DNA of 39,656 nucleotides from Hydrotalea sp. (GTDB lineage Bacteria > Pseudomonadota > Alphaproteobacteria > JASGCL01), in assembly GCA_030054115.1 (NCBI GenBank), contig JASGCL010000001.1, forward strand, positions 112,788-152,443, written 5' to 3'. Under the pieces are notes generated by a model that was given only the letters and a program-made list of their open reading frames with translations, made no database searches and was not told where the DNA came from. Positions 17,084-25,565 of the stretch are shown one piece after another; position 1 is the stretch's first letter; every line of letters begins with the position of its first letter. Both the position numbers and the translations under genes were made by a program.

Positions 17084-17447
17084 CCCAGCGTTTTTCAAGT
17101 TGGTAATATTCCCGCGCCGTTGGTTGGAAAAGATGAATGATAATATCGCCAAGGTCGAGCAGTAACCATTCGCCCTGGGCCTCGCCGGTCAGGGACAGGG
17201 TTTTGACGCCATGTTCCAGGCGTATTTTATCGCTGAGGTTTTGCGCCAGGGAAACAACATGCCGCGCCGACGTGCCGGTAACAATCACCATGTAATCGGC
17301 GAGCGGGAATTTTTGTTCAACGTTGATGGTGATAATATCCTCGGCCTTGTTATCGCTTAAAAATGTCAGGCAAGATTGCAATACAACCTTGGTCGGCACG
17401 GCAGGTGGTGTTTGATTGGTCGAGCCGGCGGTGGCGGGAAATGGCAT
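17073..17447 (-). CDS. rsfS: Ribosomal silencing factor RsfS
   Basis: 124 residues from ATG 17447. The frame stays open to 17531, but those extra 28 residues overlap the divergent promoter and are unlike the family. Conserved features: LSDNKAEDIITINVEQKFPLADYMVIVTGTSARHVVSLAQNL, then GEAQGEWLLLDLGDIIIHLFQPTAREYYQLEKRW. RsfS binds L14 on the 50S subunit and blocks subunit joining during starvation. It overlaps rlmH, the standard rsfS-rlmH pair. A proline/threonine-rich leader (PATAGSTNQTPPAVPT) precedes the domain. No Shine-Dalgarno is evident. Confidence 0.93.
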   Translation of the reverse strand: MPFPATAGSTNQTPPAVPTKVVLQSCLTFLSDNKAEDIITINVEQKFPLADYMVIVTGTSARHVVSLAQNLSDKIRLEHGVKTLSLTGEAQGEWLLLDLGDIIIHLFQPTAREYYQLEKRWADN

Positions 17448-17471
17448 GAATCGTATCGTGTTTTTTCTAAC

Positions 17472-17499
17472 TTGGATTTTGCCCAATTTATAGTATAAT
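17472..17499 (+). promoter_or_regulatory. Probable sigma-70 promoter for the membrane-protein/lipoprotein pair
   Basis: TTGGAT, a 16-nt spacer and a perfect TATAAT, in the 62-bp gap between divergent rsfS and the gene at 17510. The ATG is only 10 nt after the -10 box, so the transcript would have almost no 5' leader. Confidence 0.45.
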
Positions 17500-17509
17500 T
17501 CGCACCATA

Positions 17510-18034
17510 ATGGAAAGCGTTTTATTATCATTTTCGCTGTGGGACAAGGTTATCACTATCAATGGCTATAGTCTTGCGCTCGGGGTGGTGTTCTTGATAT
17601 ACACCCTGCTGTGGGGTGGTTACATGGCATCGTGGCGTTCGGCCATTTATGGTTTGGAGCGTGAATATTACCCAGCCTATTTTCAACGATTTTTGAGCAA
17701 CCAAAAAATATTATTGTTTTTGCTCGCCCTGCCTATCATTCAGATACCTTGGATATTTATTTTATTATTTGCCCTGCGCCGCGCGATGGTCAACCACGGC
17801 AAGGCCATGGCGACCAAGCATAATTATTTATTTTTTAACCTCGGGGTTATCCTTATGTTGTTGCAATTCTTGGGGTTTGGCCTGTCGGTCAACGCCGATG
17901 GCGAAGTCGAAAAATGGCTTGCCGTTTTCTTGCAATTTTTTATCTTGGGCTTGGCCCTGTGGCAATGGCTGTTGGTGCATCGTATACAATACCAATTGCG
18001 TCATGCGCCACGCAACCACCAAGGGGGTGTTTGA
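17510..18034 (+). CDS. Unrecognised four-helix membrane protein
   Basis: 174 residues. I do not recognise a family. Four hydrophobic segments are clear: about 18-38 (YSLALGVVFLIYTLLWGGYM), 66-88 (ILLFLLALPIIQIPWIFILLF), 104-124 (YLFFNLGVILMLLQFLGFGL) and 135-155 (WLAVFLQFFILGLALWQWLL). Between the first two is a charged loop (RSAIYGLEREYYPAYFQRFLSNQK), and the C-terminus is basic (RIQYQLRHAPRNHQ), suggesting both termini or large loops face the cytoplasm. A TATAAT box sits directly before the ATG, and there is no Shine-Dalgarno. It leads into the DUF3035 lipoprotein gene with a 34-nt gap, so they may form an envelope-protein operon. No function is proposed. Confidence 0.65.
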   Translation: MESVLLSFSLWDKVITINGYSLALGVVFLIYTLLWGGYMASWRSAIYGLEREYYPAYFQRFLSNQKILLFLLALPIIQIPWIFILLFALRRAMVNHGKAMATKHNYLFFNLGVILMLLQFLGFGLSVNADGEVEKWLAVFLQFFILGLALWQWLLVHRIQYQLRHAPRNHQGGV

Positions 18035-18068
18035 TTTTTTTTGGCAATAATGCTATGGTAACATCGAA

Positions 18069-18710
18069 ATGAAAAACCTCAGCAAAAAAAATAAATACCA
18101 TGACTTGACCGGCCAAAAAGGCCGTCGGGGTTTGGCCGTCACCATGCCAACCAGCGCAATGCTGACCGGCGGTTTGTTAATCGGCAGTTTATTGCTGGCC
18201 GGTTGCGCCAGCAAGGGCGGAAAAATTTCGGCCTTCTCCCTATCGCCGCCCGATGAATTTGCCGTGATTAGCAACCCGCCACTTACCACCCCACCGGGTG
18301 ACGCATTATTGCCCATGCCGATTGATAGTGGCAACGACGTCGCGAGCGCAGGACAAGGTAATGTCGACCCATCGGCGCGTGGTTTACAAACCGTGTTTGG
18401 CGAGGGGAGCGACGACCAGAACAAAGACGCGCAAGCCGCCCTGGCCAGCCAAGGATTAAATGATAATGACATTGCGTTGCTGGCCGCGGCCAACGCATTG
18501 AAACCCGACCCGGCGGTGCGCCAACAATTGGGTAGCATTATAAACGCCCGCCCCAGCACCGACAGCCAGGTTAATGATTATTTGGCATCGGCCGTAACCC
18601 GTGAACGCAAATTAACCGCGGCGCAACAGGCCGCGTTGGACGGCAAAACCGACCCAAAAACCGGAAAATCGGCCCGCGCCACCATGCCCGGCGTTATTTC
18701 GGTGCAGTAG
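18069..18710 (+). CDS. DUF3035-family lipoprotein
   Basis: 213 residues from the first ATG. A hydrophobic stretch ends in a lipobox, LLLAGC (Cys46), predicting a lipid-anchored envelope protein. The phrase PPDEFAVISNPPLTTPPG just after the anchor is the hallmark of DUF3035, a family mainly of alphaproteobacteria without known function. The rest is polar and Ala/Gln/Asp-rich, with a repeated ALLAAANALKPDPAVRQQL pattern and probably little fixed structure. The N-region before the hydrophobic core is unusually long (about 30 residues); ATG at 18144 would give a standard 20-residue signal. It follows the unrecognised membrane protein and is convergent with greA. Confidence 0.72.
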   Translation: MKNLSKKNKYHDLTGQKGRRGLAVTMPTSAMLTGGLLIGSLLLAGCASKGGKISAFSLSPPDEFAVISNPPLTTPPGDALLPMPIDSGNDVASAGQGNVDPSARGLQTVFGEGSDDQNKDAQAALASQGLNDNDIALLAAANALKPDPAVRQQLGSIINARPSTDSQVNDYLASAVTRERKLTAAQQAALDGKTDPKTGKSARATMPGVISVQ

Positions 18711-18725
18711 CGCAATTTAAATGAT

Positions 18726-18753
18726 AAAAAATGCTACCCTCAAATAGCGTAGC
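18726..18753 (-). terminator. Possible intrinsic terminator of greA
   Basis: On the minus strand, GCTAC (18753-18749) and GTAGC (18737-18733) form a 5-bp stem followed by ATTTTTT. The stem is weak, but it is correctly placed about 60 nt after the greA stop, in the 100-bp gap between convergent genes. Nothing else was seen in that gap. Confidence 0.3.
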
Positions 18754-18810
18754 GATAGGGAAAATTTATTGCGTGATTTGTTAATGGCGAAATAGCTTTA
18801 TCGTTCGCGG

Positions 18811-19278
18811 TTAATAACTAACCGCCAAGACGTGGTAGGTTTTTTCGCCGCCCGGGGTGATGATGTCAATCATGTCGCCGGCTTTTTTGCCCATCAATGC
18901 GCGACCAATTGGCGACGCGGTCGATAACGACCCTTGGCTAATATCGGCCTCCAACTCCCCCACCAATTGATAGGTTAATTCCTTGCCCTTGTCGTCCTTG
19001 ACCTTGACCATTGCGCCAAATTGCACCATGTCGAGGTTGTCGGTGGGCTTGGTCATGACCTCGGCCCGCGCCAATTTGTCTTCCAATTCGTTGATGCGCC
19101 CCTCGATAAAACCTTGCTTTTCCCGCGCCGCCGAATAATCGGCATTTTCAGAAAGGTCGCCATGCTCGCGCGCCGTGGCTATCGCCTGTATCGTGGCCGG
19201 TCGTTCGACCTTTTTCAAATGGCTGAGCTCTTCCTTCAATCGGTCGTGGCCTGCCCGGGTCAAGTGAATTTTTTGCAT
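18811..19278 (-). CDS. greA: Transcription elongation factor GreA
   Basis: 155 residues, the standard length. The N-terminal antiparallel coiled coil that enters the RNA polymerase secondary channel is present ([61 protein letters not shown]). The tip carries the catalytic acidic pair in GDLSENADY. The C-terminal FKBP-like domain has [45 protein letters not shown]. GreA stimulates transcript cleavage in backtracked polymerase. AGGA lies about 9 nt before the ATG, and a good promoter lies upstream. It is the last gene of the leftward block beginning at the cysteine desulfurase. Confidence 0.98.
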   Translation of the reverse strand: MQKIHLTRAGHDRLKEELSHLKKVERPATIQAIATAREHGDLSENADYSAAREKQGFIEGRINELEDKLARAEVMTKPTDNLDMVQFGAMVKVKDDKGKELTYQLVGELEADISQGSLSTASPIGRALMGKKAGDMIDIITPGGEKTYHVLAVSY

Positions 19279-19314
19279 GGTGTTTTTGTCCTTTTGTTTT
19301 TTTCAAGAATGGCA

Positions 19315-19343
19315 ATGATAAAAAATTACCATGCAAAAAGCAA
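19315..19343 (-). promoter_or_regulatory. Probable sigma-70 promoter for greA
   Basis: On the minus strand: TTGCTT (19343-19338), a 17-nt spacer, TATCAT (19320-19315). The expected start point gives a leader of about 30 nt containing an AGGA ribosome site, so greA can probably be expressed apart from the upstream phosphomannomutase gene. Confidence 0.5.
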
Positions 19344-19366
19344 GCGGCGAAAAGCACCGCGCCGGT

Positions 19367-20767
19367 CTAATAATCACTTATCGTTGGCGCGCCGGCGGCG
19401 GCCAAAAATTGGTTGATGGTGGTTATCATTTTTTTTAAATTATCCGCGCTGTCGCTTTCGGCGCGCGCCACCAAACAATTTTGCGTGTTCGACGCCCGCA
19501 CCAACCACCAACCGCGGCCGCTGCGCACCCGCAACCCGTCGATATCGTTGAATTCAATCTTGGCATTTTTTAGCGCGGCTTTTAGTTTTTCAACTATCGG
19601 CATTTTATCCTCCTCCCGCACGTCGATGCGAATTTCCGGCGTGTTTATCATCGGCGGCAATGACAGGCGGAATTGCTTCAACGAAATCCCCTCGACCGCA
19701 ATAATTTCTAACAGGCGCAGGGCGGCGTAAAGCGCGTCGTCAAACCCGGGCCAGCGGTCGGCGAAGAAAATATGGCCGCTCATTTCGCCCGCCAACAGCG
19801 AATGTTGTTTTTTCATTTCGCTTTTAATAATCGAATGGCCGGTCGGCGCCATCACCGCGCGGCCGCCCATTTTTTCAACCTCGTCAAAAAACAATTGGCT
19901 GGCCTTGACATCGGCGATGATGATGGCGTTTTTATTTTTTTGCAATACCAATCGGCTGTAAAGAATTAACAATTGGTCGCCCCACAGGACAACGCCGTCT
20001 TCATCCACCACGCCGATGCGGTCGCCGTCGCCGTCGAACGCAATCCCCAAATCGCATTTTTCTTTTTTCACCACGGCTTGCAATTGCGCCAGGTTTTTTT
20101 CGACCGTCGGGTCGGGGTGATGCTGGGGGAAATTGCCATCGACAAAGTTGTTGATGCTGTGATGTTTGCCCTTAAGTTGCGGCAGAATTTTTTCCAACGC
20201 CAAGCACAGCGCGCCATTGCCCGCGTCCCACGCGACGTTGATATTATCCGGCAGGGTGATGCCCTTTAACAAATCGGCGATATATTGCGGGCGTAAATTT
20301 TTCGTTTCATGCTTGCCGGGTTTGTCGGGTTTGAGCGGTAGCGTCTTGCCGGCAAAGGCCGCAATGTCGCCGCCCCAAAATGGTTTTTGGTTTTTCACCA
20401 TCTTAAAACCATTATATTCTTTCGGGTTGTGCGAACCAGTAACCTGCACCGCCAGTGGTGACTGCAACAAATAATTGGCGTGATACAATTCGGGGGTGGC
20501 GACCACGCCGTCGAGCTCGACCACATCGACGCCGTAATCAACAAACCCCGCCACCAAGGCCGATTTTAATTCCGGCGTCGACAACCGCCCGTCGCCACCG
20601 ACCACGACTTTTTTTTCATCCGCGCCAAGCGTTTGCGCCAGCAACGCCGCCAGCAAATAGGCCGAATGGGCGTGCAATGTCTTGCCAACAATGCCGCGCA
20701 CATCATATTGGCGCAATATGGTTTTGTCCAAGCTATAATTGCGTGGCGGTAGAAAATTATTGGTCAT
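19367..20767 (-). CDS. Phosphomannomutase / phosphoglucomutase (AlgC/ManB type)
   Basis: 466 residues, four-domain alpha-D-phosphohexomutase. The catalytic serine is in VTGSHNP (Ser112), the metal loop is DGDGDR (245-250), the sugar-binding loop is GEMSGHIFF, and the C-terminal phosphate loop is in RVRSGRGWWLVRASNT. It interconverts hexose-6- and hexose-1-phosphates; the AlgC-like type usually serves both mannose and glucose. It follows galU by 8 nt, so its product glucose-1-phosphate would go directly to UDP-glucose, with mannose-1-phosphate available for GDP-sugars. Substrate preference between mannose and glucose cannot be fixed by eye. Confidence 0.93.
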   Translation of the reverse strand: MTNNFLPPRNYSLDKTILRQYDVRGIVGKTLHAHSAYLLAALLAQTLGADEKKVVVGGDGRLSTPELKSALVAGFVDYGVDVVELDGVVATPELYHANYLLQSPLAVQVTGSHNPKEYNGFKMVKNQKPFWGGDIAAFAGKTLPLKPDKPGKHETKNLRPQYIADLLKGITLPDNINVAWDAGNGALCLALEKILPQLKGKHHSINNFVDGNFPQHHPDPTVEKNLAQLQAVVKKEKCDLGIAFDGDGDRIGVVDEDGVVLWGDQLLILYSRLVLQKNKNAIIIADVKASQLFFDEVEKMGGRAVMAPTGHSIIKSEMKKQHSLLAGEMSGHIFFADRWPGFDDALYAALRLLEIIAVEGISLKQFRLSLPPMINTPEIRIDVREEDKMPIVEKLKAALKNAKIEFNDIDGLRVRSGRGWWLVRASNTQNCLVARAESDSADNLKKMITTINQFLAAAGAPTISDY

Positions 20768-20775
20768 GTTGTAAT

Positions 20776-21591
20776 TTATTTTTTGGGCGGCAGGTCATGG
20801 TAGCGGTGAAAATAATTGGCATTAAATAACCCCTCGACATTGCCAGTGTCAAGCCGCATCAAATTGCTCTCGACACCAAAAAACCTGTGCGCCGGCAAAA
20901 GGTTTTTCATGCCGTCGGTCAGCTGAATTTCGCCGCCCGCGCCGGGCGCGGTTTTTTGTAAGGAGGCAAAAATCGCCAGCGGCAAAACATAACGCGCGAT
21001 AATACCGACATCGCTTGGTGCGTCGACCGCCGATGGTTTTTCAACCAAATCGCTCGCCTGGTAAATTGTTTGGCCATTCTGTTGTTGGCTGTCGACAATG
21101 TTTAACACGCCGTATTTTTTGCTATCGGCTGGTTTTATTTTTTCGACCGCGACCCACATGGCATTGTTGTCGGTGGTGCTGGCGTTGCATAATTGTTTGA
21201 TAGCCAGCGAATCGTTTTTGCTTTTGCGCGCCATAACATCGTCGGGCGCAATCACCGCAACTTGCGTGATATGTTTTTCGATATGCGGCATGGCGCATAA
21301 CACCGCGTGGCCCAGGCCCTTCTGCTCCTCCTGATTAACCAGTAGCAGGTTGTTTTTATCAAGCCCGAGGTTAGCGTGGTGAAATAAATAATCGGCGATC
21401 GATTGTTTTTCGCGATTGGTGATGAGGATAATTTTTTCGATGCCAGCCTCCTGGATTTCCTCAATCGTGTAATGGATGATTGGCCTGTCGCCCAGCGGCA
21501 TCATTTCCTTGGGGAAGTAGCGGGTGAAGGGCAGTAACCTTGTGCCACGGCCGGCGGCGGGGATGATGGCGATGATGTTGGGACGCGTCAT
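20776..21591 (-). CDS. galU: UTP-glucose-1-phosphate uridylyltransferase
   Basis: 271 residues, a typical GalU. The nucleotide-binding signature IIPAAGRGTRLLPFTRYFPKEMMPLGDRPIIHYTIEEI is complete. Also present are ITNREKQSI, HAVLCAMPHI, VIAPDDVMA, VEKPSAVDAPSDVGIIARYVLP and GGEIQLTDGMKNLL. It makes UDP-glucose from UTP and glucose-1-phosphate for surface polysaccharides. It starts 5 nt after rpe ends and runs into the phosphohexomutase gene, forming a sugar-nucleotide unit that could supply the O-antigen-type polymer implied by the ligase-like gene at 28197. Confidence 0.96.
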   Translation of the reverse strand: MTRPNIIAIIPAAGRGTRLLPFTRYFPKEMMPLGDRPIIHYTIEEIQEAGIEKIILITNREKQSIADYLFHHANLGLDKNNLLLVNQEEQKGLGHAVLCAMPHIEKHITQVAVIAPDDVMARKSKNDSLAIKQLCNASTTDNNAMWVAVEKIKPADSKKYGVLNIVDSQQQNGQTIYQASDLVEKPSAVDAPSDVGIIARYVLPLAIFASLQKTAPGAGGEIQLTDGMKNLLPAHRFFGVESNLMRLDTGNVEGLFNANYFHRYHDLPPKK

Positions 21592-21596
21592 GTTGG

Positions 21597-22286
21597 TTAC
21601 AGGTTTTTTAATGTCGCAATGCGCGATTGATATTGGTCATGGCGGCCATCGCCCATGATATAATTGCCGGCCACCAACGATAATTGGTTAAGCGGCGCAC
21701 CGCCGACGGTAAAGGCGGCGCAGATGGATTTTGCATTATCGCCATTCACCCCGCCGTCAACCTCGACAATCGTTTTTGTGCCACGCACCAATTTGCTGGC
21801 TTCGGTGATTTTGGCGTAGGATTCGGGAATAAAACCCTGCCCGCCGAATCCTGGCTCGACCGACATGACAATCAACAGGTCAAGTTGCGGCAGAATATTT
21901 TCAACCACCGACAACGCGGTCGCGGGCTTAACCGCGATGCCGCATTTTTTACCCAGGGCGGTTATTTTTTTAAAAGCGGTGGCGAGGTCTTGCTTGGCCG
22001 GTGCCTCGCAATGAACGGTGATTTGGTCGCTACCCGCGGCGGCAAAGGCATCGATATAATCGTGATAATTTTCTATCATCAAATGGACATCAAAAAACTT
22101 TTTTGATTGCGCGCGGAGCGATTTGATAAGCGGTGGGCCGAAGGTGATGTTCTTGACAAAATGCCCGTCCATCACGTCAAAATGAAACCAATCGGTGCCG
22201 GCGGTTTCGAGACGTTTTACCTCCGCCGCCAAATTGGCAAAATCCGCCGACAGCAGGGATGGGGCGATAATCGGTTGGTTGGTCAT
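21597..22286 (-). CDS. rpe: Ribulose-phosphate 3-epimerase
   Basis: 229 residues from ATG 22286. A TTG five codons earlier (22301) is also in frame but adds nothing conserved. TIM-barrel signatures are intact: IAPSLLSADFANL, FHFDVMDGHFVKNITFGP, VHLMIENY, VMSVEPGFGGQGFIP and VEVDGGVNGDNA. It interconverts ribulose-5-phosphate and xylulose-5-phosphate in the pentose-phosphate pathway. It lies between cysteine desulfurase (63-nt gap) and galU (5-nt gap). Confidence 0.96.
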   Translation of the reverse strand: MTNQPIIAPSLLSADFANLAAEVKRLETAGTDWFHFDVMDGHFVKNITFGPPLIKSLRAQSKKFFDVHLMIENYHDYIDAFAAAGSDQITVHCEAPAKQDLATAFKKITALGKKCGIAVKPATALSVVENILPQLDLLIVMSVEPGFGGQGFIPESYAKITEASKLVRGTKTIVEVDGGVNGDNAKSICAAFTVGGAPLNQLSLVAGNYIMGDGRHDQYQSRIATLKNL

Positions 22287-22349
22287 GGCGCTTGCTTTCA
22301 ATTAGCAAAAATTCACAACGCAAACAATTCTTAAATCGCCATGATGCGT

Positions 22350-23507
22350 TTAATAACGAGCAATAATTTGTTGATAGGCGCGCAAAAATTTTTCCACATC
22401 GTCGTCTTGGTTGTCGTGGCCGAATGAAACACGCAGGGTGTTTTTGGCCTGCTGGTCGTTGTAGCCCATTGCTGATAACGTATCGGATGGTGCCATGCGC
22501 CCCGATGAACAGGCCGCCCCGGCCGACACCGAAACCCCCAGGCTATCCATCGCCACCACCAATTCTTGGCCGGCAATTGTTTCGTCGACCAACAATGCAA
22601 CATGGTCAAGGCGCGCCGCGCCCGCGCCGGCGAGTAATAAATTTGGCCGAATTTTTTTCGCCTCGCGCTCCAGCTTATCGCGCCATATTTTGTATTTTTT
22701 ATTTTCAGATTCCTGTTCTTGCTGGCAACTATCCAACGCCAATGCCATGGCGTGGATGGCGATAGTGTTTTGCGTGCCCGGGCGATAGCCACGTTCTTGC
22801 CCGCCGCCATGCAACAATGGGGAAGGGTCAGGCAGGGTCATCATCATCACCGCCGCCGCCCCATGGCCACCGCCCAATTTGTGCCCGGCCATGGTGCAGG
22901 CGGTCAAGCCCATAACACCGATATCGCATTGCCCATGCGCAAAAAATTGCACGCCATCGGCCACGACAAAACCATTATGCTGGTTGGCCAGGGCGACGAT
23001 TTTTTCCATCGGTTGCAGAACACCGGTTTCGTGGTTGCAAAGTTGCAGGGCAATGAGTTTCGGCGCATCGCCCATTTTTTTTAATGCATCGCGCAAGGCC
23101 TCAACATCGGCCTGGCCATCGCGATTTAGGGGCAGGCCAACCGCCGCCGGCAATTTTCCGTGATAGACTTCGCCGATAGCATGAGCAAAATTTTTGATGG
23201 AGGGATGCTCGGCCATGAAATAAATAAGCTGGCATGGCTGGTTGTGTTTTTTTGAAATATCCTTGAGCAACAGCTGGAGCATTAAATTATTAGCCTCGGT
23301 GCCGCCGGCGGTAAAAATAACCTCGTTACAACCGGTCGCCCGTTTAATGGTGGCGCGCGCCGCACCAACCATCCGTTGTGCCACCTGGCCATGGTAATGC
23401 ACCGACGATGGGTTGAGCGGTTGCGCCAACCATGGCACAACGGCCGCCCGCACGTCGGGGCGCATCGGCGTGGTTGCATTATGGTCGAGGTAAATATGGT
23501 CGGTCAT
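22350..23507 (-). CDS. Cysteine desulfurase (NifS/IscS family)
   Basis: 385 residues from ATG 23507 (MTDHIYLDHNATTP). The frame is open to 23573, but the extra 22 residues are not conserved. A PLP-dependent enzyme moving sulfur from cysteine to acceptor proteins for Fe-S clusters and thio-modified tRNA. Lys210 in AGHKLGGG binds PLP; His101 in AEHPSI stacks on the cofactor; the persulfide-forming Cys333 is in SAGAACSSGR; GGGQERGYRPGTQN is intact. The short loop around Cys333 is like NifS-type class I enzymes. No isc or suf scaffold genes are adjacent, so the recipient pathway is unknown. It may be a second desulfurase. It is divergent from recJ. Confidence 0.93.
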   Translation of the reverse strand: MTDHIYLDHNATTPMRPDVRAAVVPWLAQPLNPSSVHYHGQVAQRMVGAARATIKRATGCNEVIFTAGGTEANNLMLQLLLKDISKKHNQPCQLIYFMAEHPSIKNFAHAIGEVYHGKLPAAVGLPLNRDGQADVEALRDALKKMGDAPKLIALQLCNHETGVLQPMEKIVALANQHNGFVVADGVQFFAHGQCDIGVMGLTACTMAGHKLGGGHGAAAVMMMTLPDPSPLLHGGGQERGYRPGTQNTIAIHAMALALDSCQQEQESENKKYKIWRDKLEREAKKIRPNLLLAGAGAARLDHVALLVDETIAGQELVVAMDSLGVSVSAGAACSSGRMAPSDTLSAMGYNDQQAKNTLRVSFGHDNQDDDVEKFLRAYQQIIARY

Positions 23508-23583
23508 TATATTTTTTGATATTTTTTTCTTTATAGTCTGATTTATTGTTCCCTGCCACTGGTAAAAATCCAAGAATCGGGCA

Positions 23584-25551
23584 ATGATAGTGGCGATAAA
23601 AAATGCTACAGCAATATACCTAAAGATGAATCAATCGGCAAAAATTAATACCATACCCGTTGCATCGCCGCCGGCCGTGGCACAGCAACCCAACCAGCAA
23701 CATTGGCGGCCGGTGGTGGCGTCGTCCCTGTCTAACCAGGCGTGGCTGGCGGCGCGGCGCGATGAGCTAGCGATTCGCAGTATCAGCGAGCAAGCGGCGG
23801 TCAGCCTGACCCTGGCCGAAATCATCACCGGTTTTTATAACATTGCCGAGGAAACGGTCACCGATTTTTTACAGCCAAAAATAAAAAACCTGATGACCGA
23901 CCCCTATGATTTAAAGGGCATGGCGTCGGGGGTTGCCGCCATGGCGCGGGCGATAAAAGAAAAAAAAACCATCGCGCTGTTTGGTGATTACGATGTCGAT
24001 GGCGCGGCGTCGATCGCCTTGCTTTACCGTTACCTGACGCATCTTGGTTGCCGCGTTATTTTTCACGTACCCGACCGATTGCGCGATGGTTACGGCCCAA
24101 ACAAACCAGCGATTGAAAAACTATTGGCGGATGGTGCCGAGCTGATTGTTTTTTTAGATTGCGGCACCAGCGCGCTCGACCTGCTCCTACCCCTCACCAA
24201 CCAAGCTGGCGACAAAAAATGCCAGATAATAATTATCGACCATCACCTGTCCGAACCTATCCCGCCCCTGCCCGATTCTTTAAGCCTTATCAATCCCAAT
24301 CGGTTTGATGAAAAAAACAATTATGGTTATTTATGCGCCGCCGGTGTTTCGTTTTTGTTTTTGGTCGCGTTGCAAAAAAACCTGCGAGATGCTGGTGAAA
24401 AAAACCTGCCCGATTTGATGGGTTACCTCGACCTAGTGGCGTTGGCCACGGTGGGCGATGTCGTGCCGCTGACACAGCTTAATCGCGCCTTCGTCAAGCA
24501 AGGGCTGGTCATCATGTCTGCGCAACAAAATATTGGGCTGATGGCGCTGCTCGAGCTATTGGCGATTGACAGCACCCTCAGCGCGGGGCAACTTTCATTT
24601 TACCTTTGCCCCAGCATCAACGCCGGTGGGCGGCTTGGGTTTTCGGGTCTTGGCGCGACCCTGCTGACCACCAATGACGTGGCGCGGGCGCGCGAGATTG
24701 CCCTAAGCCTGCACCAATATAACGAGGAGCGAAAAATTATCGAACAGCAATTGGTCATGAACGCCGATGCAATAATCATGGGCGATAAATCATTGCTGGA
24801 AAAAAACCTGCTGATGGTGGAACAGCCGGCGTGGCATGTCGGCGTGCTAGGGATTGTCGCCAGCCGCTTGAAGGACAAATACCACCGGCCGGCGATTGTT
24901 GGCGGCATGGGTGGCGATGATGACGGCAAGGACGCAGGTGGCAAAAAAAATATGCCGCAAGTGGAGCGCGCTGACGATGTCATCACCGCCTCGGCGCGGT
25001 CCTACGCCGGTATTGATATTGGCGCGGCGATTATGGCGGCGCGCCAGGCCGATTTGTTAATCGCCGGCGGCGGCCACAAAATGGCCGGTGGTTTTAAATG
25101 CTACCGAAAAAATTGGCAGGCCGCGAAAGATTTTATCACCCACCATATCGACAAACAATGTAATGGCACATTGCCGCAGAGCACCAAAAAAATTGCCGCC
25201 ACCTTGCCGCTGGCCGCCCTGAGCACCGACCTGGCCATCGAAATGGAGCAGTTGGAACCATTCGGCACCGGCAACCGCACGCCGTTGATAATGGTAAAGA
25301 ACGCGGTGTTTGAAAAGGCGGTGTGGTTAAAGGAGCAACATCTGTCGGTATTTTTTTCGGGCGATGGCATGGCCAAGCGTAGTTTGCGCGCCATGATGTT
25401 CCGCGCCGTCAACAACAAAACGGCGCAACATTTGGCGGCCAGCAAACGCGGTGCAAAATTTCACCTGCTGGGGGAACTTTACGCCAACGATTGGCAGGGC
25501 AATAAATCGGTCGATTTTTTCTTGGTCGATGCCGCGCCCACCGAAGAATAA
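23584..25551 (+). CDS. recJ: Single-stranded-DNA exonuclease RecJ
   Basis: 655 residues. A 5'-3' ssDNA exonuclease in recombination and mismatch repair. DHH-superfamily motifs: GDYDVDGAAS (134-143), PDRLRDGYG, LDCGTSA, IIDHH (218-221), INPNR, CAAGVSF and the DHHA1 motif GGGHKMAGGF. Between the DHH core and DHHA1 is a Gly/Asp/Lys-rich stretch (GGMGGDDDGKDAGGKKN) that looks like an insert compared with typical RecJ. ATG at 23584 gives a long poorly conserved N-terminus; ATG at 23626 is an alternative, and neither has a clear ribosome site. It is divergent from cysteine desulfurase and convergent with pgeF at 14 nt. Confidence 0.94.
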   Translation: MIVAIKNATAIYLKMNQSAKINTIPVASPPAVAQQPNQQHWRPVVASSLSNQAWLAARRDELAIRSISEQAAVSLTLAEIITGFYNIAEETVTDFLQPKIKNLMTDPYDLKGMASGVAAMARAIKEKKTIALFGDYDVDGAASIALLYRYLTHLGCRVIFHVPDRLRDGYGPNKPAIEKLLADGAELIVFLDCGTSALDLLLPLTNQAGDKKCQIIIIDHHLSEPIPPLPDSLSLINPNRFDEKNNYGYLCAAGVSFLFLVALQKNLRDAGEKNLPDLMGYLDLVALATVGDVVPLTQLNRAFVKQGLVIMSAQQNIGLMALLELLAIDSTLSAGQLSFYLCPSINAGGRLGFSGLGATLLTTNDVARAREIALSLHQYNEERKIIEQQLVMNADAIIMGDKSLLEKNLLMVEQPAWHVGVLGIVASRLKDKYHRPAIVGGMGGDDDGKDAGGKKNMPQVERADDVITASARSYAGIDIGAAIMAARQADLLIAGGGHKMAGGFKCYRKNWQAAKDFITHHIDKQCNGTLPQSTKKIAATLPLAALSTDLAIEMEQLEPFGTGNRTPLIMVKNAVFEKAVWLKEQHLSVFFSGDGMAKRSLRAMMFRAVNNKTAQHLAASKRGAKFHLLGELYANDWQGNKSVDFFLVDAAPTEE

Positions 25552-25565
25552 TTGCCAAAAATTAA

